From positions 2,349,501-2,413,500 of the forward strand of contig CP054838.1 of NCBI GenBank assembly GCA_028768545.1: 64,000 bases of DNA. The letters are read 5' to 3'. The first letter of the stretch is position 1. Each line of letters starts with the position of its first letter. Both the position numbers and the translations under genes were made by a program. The notes below the pieces were generated by a model. That model was given only the letters and a program-made list of their open reading frames with translations, was not told the origin of the DNA and did no database searches. The stretch comes from Desulfobacter sp. (GTDB lineage Bacteria; Desulfobacterota; Desulfobacteria; Desulfobacterales; Desulfobacteraceae). Shown piece by piece: positions 47,014-56,963 of the stretch.

Positions 47014-47679
47014 TTAAACGGACATGCGTCCGGAAAGGCCTGCCAGGTCTTCACTATGCTGTGCAAGTTCGCTGATCAGGGTCTCCAGCTTTGCAATTTC
47101 AGCATCCAGATCCTTGGACTGGTTATTGGGTGTATTGGGGTCTAACTGGGCCATGGCCTGTTTTTGGGAATCCAGCTCAAATTGTGCCCTGGAAAGTTTT
47201 TCATTGGTGGTTTTTAAGGCCAGCTCAATGTCCTTTTTTTCAGCCAGCAACCGTTCTTTGCTGGTTTGACGGGCAGTATACTGCTGTTCGAGTTTTTGGG
47301 TTTCAGCATCCAGAATTGCAATATCAGACCGAATTTTTTCATTGTATGCCAGGGTCTCCTGGTTCACCTTTTGGGCGCTGGCAATGCATTGGTCCAGCCA
47401 GTCTTCTTCTTTGGCATATTCAGCTTTTTTGGAGGCCACATGGTCTCCATAGGCATACCCTGCAGCCCCGCCGGCCACAGCGCCAACAGCAGCACCGATC
47501 AGGGCACCCTTGGAGTCCCCTCCGACCAGGGCGCCGACCAGGGCACCGAGAACCGCCCCTGTGCCCGCTCCCACAGCCGTGCCCTCATTCCGGGTCCTCT
47601 GGCCGTCCTGGGTGGTGCCTGTGGTGGTGCATCCCACCATTAATGCCAAAACAAGAACTACAGCAATCACATGAAACAT
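47014..47679 (-). CDS. Glycine-zipper lipoprotein with coiled coil
   Basis: The 221-residue protein has a lipobox (LALMVGC), then a Gly/Ala-rich glycine-zipper segment at about 38-80 (VGAGTGAVLGALVGALVGG, GALIGAAVGAVAGGAAGYA) that can span or associate with membrane, then a long coiled coil. It occupies the position expected for a TagQ-like outer-membrane lipoprotein relative to the FGE-fold protein. Direct homology to TagQ was not tested. Confidence 0.75.
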   Translation of the reverse strand: MFHVIAVVLVLALMVGCTTTGTTQDGQRTRNEGTAVGAGTGAVLGALVGALVGGDSKGALIGAAVGAVAGGAAGYAYGDHVASKKAEYAKEEDWLDQCIASAQKVNQETLAYNEKIRSDIAILDAETQKLEQQYTARQTSKERLLAEKKDIELALKTTNEKLSRAQFELDSQKQAMAQLDPNTPNNQSKDLDAEIAKLETLISELAQHSEDLAGLSGRMSV

Positions 47680-47706
47680 AACTCATACTCCTTTTTGTTA
47701 TTGGCC

Positions 47707-49506
47707 TTATCTTTCGACTGGAACGATAAGGGATTTATTATGATCAAAGCGTATTAAAAGCTCCAATTGTTTTTTTCCCCGGGCAATGGTGTGGTTGTCC
47801 TGAACCCAGAGATCAAGTTTTTCTCTGTCCTTGCCCAAAGGGTAGTGAATAGACCCGTCAGTCTGAGTGATGGGTTTGTTTTTTTTCGTTACCCCCATCA
47901 GCCAGGCAAAATTGCCGCTTTGTGTATCCCAGATCAAGGCTTTTGTATCGGCCTCCCTGAGCTCAAGCCCGGTGATGGTCTGGTCCGGGGCCTGGATTTC
48001 CAGTCTCAGCCGGCTGTCAGGAGAACCGTTTCCCCGAAAGGCCTCATTTCTGCCCACAAAGTCGCCAAAGCCTTTTTTCAGTTTCAGGCTGGTCTTGCCT
48101 GTGTCAGGCGTTTGGGTTGGTTGGGTTTCAGGGGCCGGGACAGGTGGGACCACCCCCTCAGCCGGTTCGGTTTTTACCGCCTGGGTTTTTTGTTCTGCCG
48201 GTTCGTACTCTTTTTGGGGGATATTGGCGGGTGCATAATCCAATTGCCCGCTGCCAAGGTCCCCAACTTCGGGTATATGGGCCGCAGGTCCTGCCGATAT
48301 GGCCGGGACATCTGATTTTCCCTGATCTATTTTTATTGAGCTTAACGAGGCCTCCAGAATATCGGCATATTTGTCATCCTTGAGAACCGTTGCAATGCCG
48401 AGCACCTTGCCGTCAGAGGGCTTATCTTCAAACAGGATTAGTTTTGCCGCAACTTTTCCCTCTTTAACCTTTCCCGTATATTGGACCGCAGAAAGTCCTG
48501 AGATCTCTATTGTTTTCTTTTCAATCTCTGTCATGTATTTGAGCTGTTTTTCCCCGCCTTCTTCCCTGACCACAGTGATGCCTGCCAGGTTGTCACCCAC
48601 TTCAAACCTGCCGTTTCCATTTCGGGTTTGGCTATCCCAGGTGGTTGGGACCTGGAGGCTGACCACCCCAAGGTCATGGGTTTTCCAGGGCGGGGGCACG
48701 GCAATGGAAGCAGGACAGGAAATGGGCTCATCATCCTCTCCAAATTCCTGGCCGCAGACGGGCAGGGCAAGCCAGGCCACCCTTCGCTCTATCCACCCTT
48801 CCCGGTTCCATCCGTCATTGACTTTCCCGTTAATAATCATATCTCTTTTGACTCTGTAGGAAAGGCTGAGTTCCAGGACCACGGGGGCTGTCAGTTCCAG
48901 GCCGTATTTATCTTCAACAATGGACGGGATCCAGCTGATCTCCATGGTATCCTTGTTTTCAATCAGGCTGATTTTTTCTTTGTCCTCGTCAACAATGAGA
49001 TCTCCTTCATTGCTGAGGATTCTGACATGGAAGAATCGTTTGATGACCTGGTACCTGACCTGGCTGCCCGGCCCCTCCATTCCGGACAGGGGCATGGTGA
49101 TCTCTTGGGGCTTGGGGGCCAGCAGTTTGATTTTTACCGGGGTGCCCAGACGCTGGATTGCCGTCAGCCGAATAAAAGGGGTTTTATAAAGTTTAGCATC
49201 ATTGGGGTTGTACTCAACCGCCCGTTTCATGCCCCTGTCCTTGTACTCATCCCAGAAATATCGGGCCACGGGGTTGTCCTGGGGCAAGGGTCCCCGCAGC
49301 CCCTGGGTTTCAATGGCCACGGGCAGTTTGAGTTCAAATTTTGGAGGACCTGATTTTTTGTTCAACTCATAGTCGAAAAAAACAATATCTTCCAGGGCCA
49401 AGGCCTCCACAGGGTCTCCCTGTTCCAGGGCATGACAGGGCACTTTGATCAAGAGGGTAAACAGGATCAACAGGTTGAGCGTGAGTATGGTTTTAAATGT
49501 TTTCAA
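47707..49506 (-). CDS. Secreted protein of unknown function in Tag-like cluster
   Basis: The 599-residue protein has a signal peptide (ILTLNLLILFTLLIKVPCHA). The region at about 30-440 is beta-rich, with no recognised family. A Pro/Gln/Thr-rich linker follows at about 440-500 (VVPPVPAPETQPTQTPDTG), then a compact C-terminal domain ending in NKSLIVPVER. It lies 10 bases after the FGE-fold gene and is part of the same transcript. It may be an additional periplasmic subunit absent from the canonical TagQRST set. Confidence 0.65.
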   Translation of the reverse strand: MKTFKTILTLNLLILFTLLIKVPCHALEQGDPVEALALEDIVFFDYELNKKSGPPKFELKLPVAIETQGLRGPLPQDNPVARYFWDEYKDRGMKRAVEYNPNDAKLYKTPFIRLTAIQRLGTPVKIKLLAPKPQEITMPLSGMEGPGSQVRYQVIKRFFHVRILSNEGDLIVDEDKEKISLIENKDTMEISWIPSIVEDKYGLELTAPVVLELSLSYRVKRDMIINGKVNDGWNREGWIERRVAWLALPVCGQEFGEDDEPISCPASIAVPPPWKTHDLGVVSLQVPTTWDSQTRNGNGRFEVGDNLAGITVVREEGGEKQLKYMTEIEKKTIEISGLSAVQYTGKVKEGKVAAKLILFEDKPSDGKVLGIATVLKDDKYADILEASLSSIKIDQGKSDVPAISAGPAAHIPEVGDLGSGQLDYAPANIPQKEYEPAEQKTQAVKTEPAEGVVPPVPAPETQPTQTPDTGKTSLKLKKGFGDFVGRNEAFRGNGSPDSRLRLEIQAPDQTITGLELREADTKALIWDTQSGNFAWLMGVTKKNKPITQTDGSIHYPLGKDREKLDLWVQDNHTIARGKKQLELLIRFDHNKSLIVPVER

Positions 49507-49516
49507 AAAAGCCTCC

Positions 49517-51109
49517 TTATATGCCTAGGGTACTTAACTCTTTTTGCCAGTTTTCAGGGGACGTCCGTTTGGTTTTAACAAGGGTGTCAAGATGCTTTTC
49601 AACCAGTTTGGCCACATTCATCTGCTGGGCTGCATCATTTTCCAGTAAGAATTTTAAATACCTGTTTCCACCGGCCTGTCTGGCCTTTGGGTCCAAGGTC
49701 TCAAGCTGCCGCAATGAGGCTGAATAATTGTCCATGGCCTGGGAGATATTGGCCAGAATTTCCTGGTTCCGGGTTTCAAGTTTTTCTTTCATGGCCGCAC
49801 GTTTCCCTGCGGCGGCAGCCGTGATCAATTTTTGTATGGTCGGCAGTTTTTTGCTCTCAAGGTAGATAAAAAATCCTCTTTCAGCCGCGATTTTAAACCA
49901 GGCATAGGCTGTCTCAACATCGGCTTTGGCCTGGATAAACCTGACATCTGCCATAATGCCTTTGAGCCGGCCAAGTTCCTGGAGCATCCGGGCATCCTCA
50001 CCGGCCATTTTTTCAAGGCGGGCCAGGTATTCTCCGGCCTGGTCAATGCTGACCTGGCTTTTCTGGCTGGTGGGGGCTGTGCTCACTGCCGCCGGCGTGG
50101 CAGCGCCGCTCCCTGTTCTGTAGCTGTCCCAGGCCTCTGCATAGGCCTGGGCGGCAGTACGGTCTCCAAAGACCACGGCGGCCATCACAGGGCGCAACCC
50201 CATGGTGGCTTTTTGATTGGGGCTGGGCGGTTTACTGCCCCTTGCAATGTAAAAGGGTTCTTCGGTTCGCAGGCTGGTGCGCATTTTTTTTTCCGACGTC
50301 AGATAATGCCCTCCCCGGGCAACAAACCCGCCTGGCCGGCCCTGGTAATACTCGATCATGTACAGGTCGCGGGTGATTTCAGAGACATTGCCCAGCATAT
50401 CGTGAAGGCCCAGGGGATTGGGCTGGAGAAGACCTATGCCTTTAATTTTACCATGGCTGGACTTGGGGCCTGCAAACCATTCGCAGGCGCTCAGTCTTTG
50501 GGTGTACGGAATCCGCCGGTCAAAGGCATCGTTTGAGACCATGGCCCCTCCCCTTGCGGCAAATTCCCATTCCGCTTCGGAGGGCAGGCGGACAAAGCCT
50601 GTGCTGGCACCTGATTTTGGCAGTTGATCCAGGGCATTGGCAAACAGCCATTGGTTTAACTTGTCCATAAATTGCTGTGCCTCAAACCAGGTAAGGTTTG
50701 AAACAGGTTTGTCAGCAGTCTTTTCATCCATGCCGGGCCGGTCCATGACCGCTGCCCATTGTCCCTGGTTGACCTCATATTTGGCCATATAATAAAACCA
50801 GTCTTTTCCGGATTTGCTCTGCCCTAAAAAAGAGCCGGAAAGGCTCACTTGAGTAGGGTGTTCCTTAAACCCGCCGTCAGGATCACCCATGCGAAAGCTG
50901 CGCTGGGCAAAGGGTTGATCTCCCTGGCCGATGAATACCGGTCTGAAAACCATCTGCCGGTTCTGGGGCAGGGGGATGATAAAATCATTTTGGGCAGGGC
51001 TGGGATTGTCCACGGTCTTTTGGGCAAAGGCCGGCAGGGCACAGGAAAAGGTCAGGGACAAGGCCAGAAATAATATCGAGAAAAAAAAGGCTTTAGGGTT
51101 AATCATCAT
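49517..51109 (-). CDS. Secreted FGE/SUMF1-fold protein, TagR-like
   Basis: The 530-residue protein has a signal peptide (FSILFLALSLTFSCALPAFA). Residues about 45-330 form an FGE-type domain: RPVFIGQGDQPFAQRSFRMG, YMAKYEVNQGQWAAVM, FVRLPSEAEWEFAARGG, NPLGLHDMLGNVSEITRD and FVARGGHYL. A helical C-terminal region (about 370-530) follows. The catalytic Cys pair of true formylglycine generators is not apparent. In Pseudomonas aeruginosa TagR is such a periplasmic FGE-fold protein acting above PpkA. The start overlaps the permease stop (ATGA), which ties it to an FtsX-like permease and LolD-like ATPase exactly as TagR is tied to TagS and TagT. Confidence 0.82.
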   Translation of the reverse strand: MMINPKAFFFSILFLALSLTFSCALPAFAQKTVDNPSPAQNDFIIPLPQNRQMVFRPVFIGQGDQPFAQRSFRMGDPDGGFKEHPTQVSLSGSFLGQSKSGKDWFYYMAKYEVNQGQWAAVMDRPGMDEKTADKPVSNLTWFEAQQFMDKLNQWLFANALDQLPKSGASTGFVRLPSEAEWEFAARGGAMVSNDAFDRRIPYTQRLSACEWFAGPKSSHGKIKGIGLLQPNPLGLHDMLGNVSEITRDLYMIEYYQGRPGGFVARGGHYLTSEKKMRTSLRTEEPFYIARGSKPPSPNQKATMGLRPVMAAVVFGDRTAAQAYAEAWDSYRTGSGAATPAAVSTAPTSQKSQVSIDQAGEYLARLEKMAGEDARMLQELGRLKGIMADVRFIQAKADVETAYAWFKIAAERGFFIYLESKKLPTIQKLITAAAAGKRAAMKEKLETRNQEILANISQAMDNYSASLRQLETLDPKARQAGGNRYLKFLLENDAAQQMNVAKLVEKHLDTLVKTKRTSPENWQKELSTLGI

Positions 51110-52908
51110 TCATCCCTTAGGGCCTCGGCCGGATCTATGGTGATGACCCGGAAGGCCGCGAGTGCGGTAGCGGTTTGTCCCAGAAAGATCACCCCGGATG
51201 CCGCATAGGCCAGGTGATCCCAGCCCAGGCGGCAAACACTTTCACCCGCAGCCAGTTGGGAAGAAAAAAGCTGGTTGATTAAACCGGCCATGCCCATATA
51301 AAAGCCTGAGGCAAGGATTAAGCCGCCCATGGACAGGAAAAACGCCTGGAAAAGGGGGAAACTCAGCAGGGCATTTTGACCGAACCCGATGAGACCCAGC
51401 ACCCCCAAATCCCTGCGTTTGCGTTCAACCGAGGCATACAGGCTTGCGGTCAGCGAACCGGCCCCGTCCAAAACGCCGCCAATGGCGATGAGCCAGAATA
51501 TCATGCCCAGGTTTTGGTCCAGTGCCTGAATATCCCGGATCCGTTCCGCCTCTGTGTGGACAGGGATCCCCTGTGCTTCAAAGGTCTCCTTTAAGGGGGC
51601 AACATCCTCAAGGGTTTTGGCATAAAGCCTGAACGCAGCATACCCTCTTCGTTTTAAAATAAATTTATCTTCCCGGTCTAGCCAGGAGATCTGCCGCCTT
51701 TGGCTTAAGTTTAAAATGCCGGCAAGCTCCGGCGGCACCAGAACCTGACCCTCCCGGGAAACCAGGGGGTGCTGTGGGATCACCGGGATACTGAGTCCGG
51801 AGTCGGATACGAGTTGATCTTCCGGCTTTATTTTAAAGTCTTTGGGCAGAATCGTTTGGCGCCAGCCAGGGCCCATGGGCAGGTTTTGGGCCCAAGGGGT
51901 ATCAGATTCCAGGGTATGGGGCAATGCAAACAGGGTCATGGCTTTGTTGCCAAGCATGATTTGAGTGGGCTTTACCCAGGGCAGCACCAGAGCATTTTTC
52001 CCCCTTAGCCTGCGGCCGGCCGTGGTGAGTACTTCTTTTCCCAGGGCATTTTGGGTGCTGATAATATAGATATGTTTTTTGTGGGTTAATGTATAGCCCA
52101 GGGTGTTGAGCTGTCGGTCTTGAGCCAGTTTTTCCACCCTGCTCAAACCTGTGCCTGAAATCAGTTTGACCTTGAGTACGGGATCCATGGGGGTATCAAG
52201 TCCTACAACCACACCGTCATACACAGGTTTGGCCAGAGGAACCGCACCTTTCCATCCAAATTTGCTCACGGCCTGTCCATCTTTAAATCCTTCTATGTCC
52301 TCTAAAAGACTTAGGGGAAAATACACAAGATCCCGGGCCGTTGCCCTGGGATCAAGCACCCCTGAGATGGTCAGGCGGGTCTGGCCGGTTTCAAACTGAC
52401 TGCCCTTTAAGCGTTTCACAATCAGTTGTATTTTGTCCCCGGTGCCGGCTTTTAATTTTCGGGCGGTTTCCGTGGACACCACACATTGGCCGTCCAGGGG
52501 AGGCGCGGCATTGTTTTCAATTAAAAGCGGGTCATTGAGCGCTGTGGGCTGTGCTTCCAAGGAGAGTTTGCCGGTTTTAGATTTAAGCTGCACACTGGCG
52601 GAAATACTCCGGGTGGTGGGCACAAGAAAATCAACTCTGGGATCGGTTTGGAGTCTTTCCAGCCAATCCGGGGTAAAAGAACGGCTGACCATGGGACGGA
52701 TCTCACGGTTTCGGGGATCCTGGAGCAGCCGGGATCTCAATGTTTCCATGGTTCCGTTTTTTTAACCGAACAAGAGCAGAAGGGGGCCGACCACGGCTGC
52801 CACGGCCAGAAACAGGCAGAGGCTTAGGATCCATTCATGCTTAAGATCAGCCCATGCCAGGCTTGGGACCAGGCCAGGGCGCCAGGTCTTTTTGTCTTGG
52901 CCAGTCAT
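51106..52908 (-). pseudogene. FtsX/LolC-type ABC permease, TagS-like, with internal TAA
   Basis: The natural start is ATG 52908, overlapping the ATPase stop as ATGA. The first 48 codons give TWRPGLVPSLAWADLKHEW and the first membrane helix (ILSLCLFLAVAAVVGPLLLL). TAA at 52762-52764 follows LFG, and the same frame continues KNGTMETLRSRLLQDPRNRE for 549 more residues. That part contains the large extracytoplasmic domain and three C-terminal helices ending AFRVITIDPAEALRDE. Relatives read through this point without a break, with Leu expected. Re-initiation at ATG 52749 would lack the first helix. One base change (TTA to TAA) would explain the stop. Confidence 0.78.
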
Positions 52909-53633
52909 AGGCATTTTTGTTCCTCTAAGGTCGAACGGGTTAAATCAGCGGTTTTGCGCTCCACCTTAAAGTTGAAGACCCGGTCCACCCGCCCCCTGAT
53001 CAGGGATGTGTCATGGGTGACCATGATGGTGGTGGTGCAGGATTTGCGGCTCAGTTGTCTGAACTGGTCCCGGATTTCCACAGCAGTGAGTTCATCCACG
53101 GCTGCGGTGGGCTCGTCTGCCAGGACAATTTGGGGGGCATGAATCAAGGCCCTTGCAATGGCCACCCTCTGGTGCTGGCCGCCTGACAGAAATCCGGGCA
53201 GTTTATCCAGCTGTTCTTCTATGCTCAGGTCCTGGGTTATGGCATTGACCTGGCCCTGGTCTTTTTGTCTGTTTAAACGCAAAGGCAGCAAGATGTTTTC
53301 ACGGACACTTAAAAAGGGAAGCAACCCGCCGGTCTGGAGCACATAACCGATGTGCCGGCCCCGGATTTTGGCAAGATCTGCCTGGCCAAGACAGGTTAAG
53401 TCAATGGGGGTTTCATTGGCTGTGATGAAAAACTGATCGATTTTTTTAGGCTTGAGCACCAGGCCTAGAATATCTAAAAGCGTTGATTTCCCACATCCTG
53501 AGGGGCCGACCAGGGCAATAAATTGCCCCGGGACAAGATCCAGCTCGGGAACCACCAGTTCAAATCGGACTCCGGCCTGGGAACGGGTATGGTTAAGTTG
53601 CCTTAACCGGAGCACCGTCTGGGTCCTGGCCAT
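52905..53633 (-). CDS. LolD/MacB-type ABC ATPase, TagT-like
   Basis: The 242-residue ATPase has Walker A LVGPSGCGKSTLLD, Q-loop GYVLQTGGLLPFLSV, signature FLSGGQHQRVAIARAL and Walker B IVLADEPTAAVDE. The spacing and the TGGLLPF stretch are those of LolD/MacB-type proteins that power mechanotransmission rather than solute transport. It overlaps the permease start by four bases and forms the ATPase of the Tag-like envelope complex. Confidence 0.9.
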   Translation of the reverse strand: MARTQTVLRLRQLNHTRSQAGVRFELVVPELDLVPGQFIALVGPSGCGKSTLLDILGLVLKPKKIDQFFITANETPIDLTCLGQADLAKIRGRHIGYVLQTGGLLPFLSVRENILLPLRLNRQKDQGQVNAITQDLSIEEQLDKLPGFLSGGQHQRVAIARALIHAPQIVLADEPTAAVDELTAVEIRDQFRQLSRKSCTTTIMVTHDTSLIRGRVDRVFNFKVERKTADLTRSTLEEQKCL

Positions 53634-53712
53634 TATGCCGACTCCAAACCCGGAGTGTGTAGAATCATAAAATATATCTCCGGAACCTTTAAAATTTTAT
53701 GATATTTTCGGG

Positions 53713-55839
53713 TTATGGGAGCAGCTTCAGACTGACAGGGTAGACATGCTCGTCTGAATCATCTTCCGGGTTAAGGGCGACCCAGCCTTCGGGCCTGTCA
53801 TGGATGGACTGATAGGCCTGGATTTTGGCTTCCAGTTCATTTAAAAATTCATCCTGTTCATCCACAGATCGTTGTTCATGCTCATAAGACTGCTCTTATA
53901 GGGCAGGCCTGAAAGAAATTCAGGAATCAGACCGGTATCTGCCATGGTTTTGGCATTTTTGATCAAATTGGGATCACGGGAAGCCGCAGCAGAGGTGGCC
54001 TGCAGGGCGCTGAAAAAATCTTCCCCCCCGATCTGGCCCCTGCGTCCTGCTGCCATGACTTCTTTTAAAATGGTGTTCAAAGAGTCGAGCTGGCGCTTGT
54101 TGATCAGGAGCCTGACCTCCATGGCCTGGATTCCGGGGTGATCAGGTCTTTGTTTGTGGCATAGGCAACAATGTCCCTGGGCGCCGGTCTGTTTTCCGAT
54201 CCATTCCACCATGGCGGCCTTGACCATCTGAAAGGCCAGATCCTGGGCACTGGGGTCTTCTTGATAGTCCTGGGTTTGGGTCGGCAAGGCCTGGGCCCGA
54301 GCAGAGGGGGCTGCCGGGAGAACCGTGCCTTCTGCGGCCGGGGCCGCCCCTGGACCTGGTTCCTGGCTGAGGGCTGCTTCTTCGCTGAAAGAGGCCTGGG
54401 TGATCGGTGAGTCACCCAGGGCTTGGTCTGTATTGCCCTGCTTGACAGCGCTGAGCATGGTGGTCAGGGCATAGGTGATCTCTTGGGCGATCCGGGTGAA
54501 TCCTGGAAGATCTTCAGAACTGACAGAGTAGTAGGCGCTTTCACCCTGCATACCCGGGTTGGCACTCAACTCCATGAACTGCATCCGGGCGGGTTCATGG
54601 TATTTTTTAGCCCTGGGCGCTTTTACATGCATGGCATAAAGATAGATGGAAAAATCATCGGAAATGGCGCGCAAGGTCTGGGTGGACTGGCCTGAGACAT
54701 TGTACTTGTGACCGGTGTCATGGCCCGGGGCATCTCCTAACAGCACAACAATGCGGATGGCCCCGTCTGTCCAGGCGGTCTGGGAAATGGCGTCGCTGAT
54801 GCCGCTGAATACATCTTCGGCATAGTCATCAGAGTCCGTGGTGGTCACATCCACCTGGGAGAGCACATCTACAAATTCATTGGGGCGGCAGCAGATCCGG
54901 GGTGTAGTTGTGGGTGGTATAGCCGATCCCCGGGATTTGATCCACAGGGTCACGATAGCCCCAAACCCCGAACCGAAGACTTTGGGCGGTTGCCGGGTCT
55001 GATCCAAGGTCCTGAACCACCTGCTTGACAACATCCAGGGTGGCTTGAATATAGGGGCGCATGGACACGGTGGTGTCCGAGACAAAGACCACATCCATAT
55101 TCATGGCCTTTAAAACGCTGGCGCTTGCCTGGGCTGCCTCCTGGTTGGCTTCGTCCAGATAGGCGTTATTCAGGCTGATATCTGTGGACTGCCGTGCATC
55201 AGGGCCCTGGGCCGTGGCCGCGGCAATTTGAACCAGCCGTCCTTCCCGGCCGTCAATTTCCAGCTCCTCAAACGAGAGAATCGGCAGCAGATAAAATTGG
55301 CTTGCAATGTCCACGGCCTGTTTGGGTTCGACCGAACGGATGGGGAAATCTTCCGGAATCTCTTTTGTTTCAAGGGCAGTGTAGAGTTTTTCCACTTCAA
55401 GTGCTCTGGATTGGGCATCCTGGACAACAATATCTGCCAGGGGTTTTTTCTGGGCAAACATGAGCACGGGGTTGCGGCCCTCGGGATGGGTATAGGCAAG
55501 ACACATGGTCTGTTTCCACTCAAACACATCTTTGGCCTGCATCCACCCCAGCACATTGCCCCGGTTGTCCGCACCGATTTCATACCACCCGTCCTGGAGT
55601 TCTATGTCTTCGGCACTTGGCCTGGCATACACATAATAGGGCTGAAATGCAGGCACATTTTCTTTGACAGTGGTGCTGGTGATATCTTTAGTCGAATAGA
55701 TGTTGGAAAAGGGTCTGGCAAGGACGCGTAAGGGCAGTATGCTTTTTCCCTCGATGGGCACGGGTTTGCGCCTTTCTGCCGCGAAAGCCGGCATGGCCAG
55801 ACTCAGAATGATGAACAGCCAGAGACCTTTTTTAAACAT
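53713..55839 (-). pseudogene. Secreted VWA-domain protein, PpkA-VWA-like, with two frameshifts
   Basis: The start at 55839 gives a signal peptide (LWLFIILSLAMPAFA), an SH3-like region at about 40-125 (GWYEIGADNRGNVLGWM, DVFEWKQTMCLAYTHPEGR) and a VWA domain whose MIDAS motif is DTTVSM. The frame breaks at a C4 run (plus-strand G4 at 54882-54885). Dropping one base joins YTPDLLP to NEFVDVLSQVDVTTTDSDD and the VWA continues through VVLLGDAPGHD. A second shift near 53862-53895 restores DEQDEFLNELEAKIQAYQSI and the C-terminus VYPVSLKLLP. The VWA matches the C-terminal domain of the T6SS kinase PpkA, but no kinase domain is present. Confidence 0.75.
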
Positions 55840-56027
55840 AACATCAAGCTCCTATTCAATTGGGACGATTTTAGGGGGGAACACCTCTTGTATAAACAGT
55901 ATTCACAGGCTCTATAAAAGAATGGCCTAGTGTCATTCTTGCCATAGTTTTTTTATCGTAAGGCCTTTGCCTTTGTCAAGGAAGAGTATGAATGAAAAGA
56001 TCAAATTTTTAAAGGGGGCTGGATTTT

Positions 56028-56891
56028 TTAGTTTTTCACGATGGTGAGAACCACGGCCAGAATGATGAGGCTTGCCCCCATATATCCGAAAAAGGTGAAA
56101 TATTCCCCCAGAAAAAAATAGGCGGTGACTGCGGCGACCACAGGCTCCATTGTGGCCACAATGGAGGCCTTTCCCGTTTCCAGATGCTTTAATCCCCGGT
56201 AATAGCAGATATTGGCAAGAAAGGTGGAGACAAGGGAAACCCCGGCAAGCGCAGCCCAGGCCACCGGGGTTTTATGGACAAACTCAACAAAGGGCAAAAT
56301 GCCCAAAACACCGATGGGCAAAAGCCATAAAAAAAGGTTGGCGCTGGAATACCGGCCGGAAAAATATTTCCCCATGGTATAGTAAAGGGAATAGCAGAAT
56401 CCTGCGGTCAGGCCTGAAAGCACGGCCATCAGGGTCAAAGGGGTGCCTGACTGGGTATTGCCCCCGGTTTTTGATATGAGAAAAACCCCTGAAATCACTA
56501 TGAAAACGGACCCAAGCTTGGTCCAGGTCAGTCTTTCCTTGTATATGAAACGAGAAGAGATGACCACCCAGGCCGGGGCCGTATAGAGCAGGACAGAGGC
56601 AAAGGCGGCTCCGGCCTGTTTGACGGCAAACTGGTATGAAATATAAAATAAGGATATCCCCAGCAGGGCAAAGACAACCATCAGGGGGGCATCCTTTTTT
56701 TTCATGGAGACCTGCTTGGAAACAAGGGCCTGGGCGCCGAAGAAAAACCAGGTGATCAATGCCCGCCAAAAGGCTACTTCCATGGGGCCCAGTCCCTGCT
56801 CAAATGCGATTGAGGAAAAAATGCCGATAACGCCCCAGCAGGCGGCGGCCGATAAAATAAATGCATATCCTTTAATCATCTGGTAAGTCAT
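56028..56891 (-). CDS. EamA/DMT-family transporter
   Basis: The 287-residue protein has ten predicted membrane helices in two EamA repeats, with the repeat signature AACWGVIGIFSSIAFEQGLG near the N-terminus and ASIVATMEPVVAAVTAYFFLG near the end. Such proteins export or import amino acids and other metabolites. The substrate cannot be inferred. It lies between the VWA gene and an Na/Ca-exchanger-like gene with no evident functional link. Confidence 0.88.
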   Translation of the reverse strand: MTYQMIKGYAFILSAAACWGVIGIFSSIAFEQGLGPMEVAFWRALITWFFFGAQALVSKQVSMKKKDAPLMVVFALLGISLFYISYQFAVKQAGAAFASVLLYTAPAWVVISSRFIYKERLTWTKLGSVFIVISGVFLISKTGGNTQSGTPLTLMAVLSGLTAGFCYSLYYTMGKYFSGRYSSANLFLWLLPIGVLGILPFVEFVHKTPVAWAALAGVSLVSTFLANICYYRGLKHLETGKASIVATMEPVVAAVTAYFFLGEYFTFFGYMGASLIILAVVLTIVKN

Positions 56892-56963
56892 ATCAGAAAT
56901 TTAAGGGTTGAGAAACCCCAAAAGCAGAGGGAGCATATTCCAGAGATCAGGTTCAACCCTTTT

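Noticed and set aside
11311..52764. Reassignment or programmed readthrough of UAA (four internal TAA codons at positions where Gln, Glu or Leu would fit)
   Set aside because: The expected residues differ, several clearly intact genes end in TAA, and no shared context follows the four codons. Mutation or sequence error is simpler.
45443..55839. A full type VI secretion locus
   Set aside because: No Tss sheath, baseplate, Hcp, VgrG, ClpV or IcmF-type gene is present. Only the Tag/PpkA-like regulatory branch resembles T6SS.
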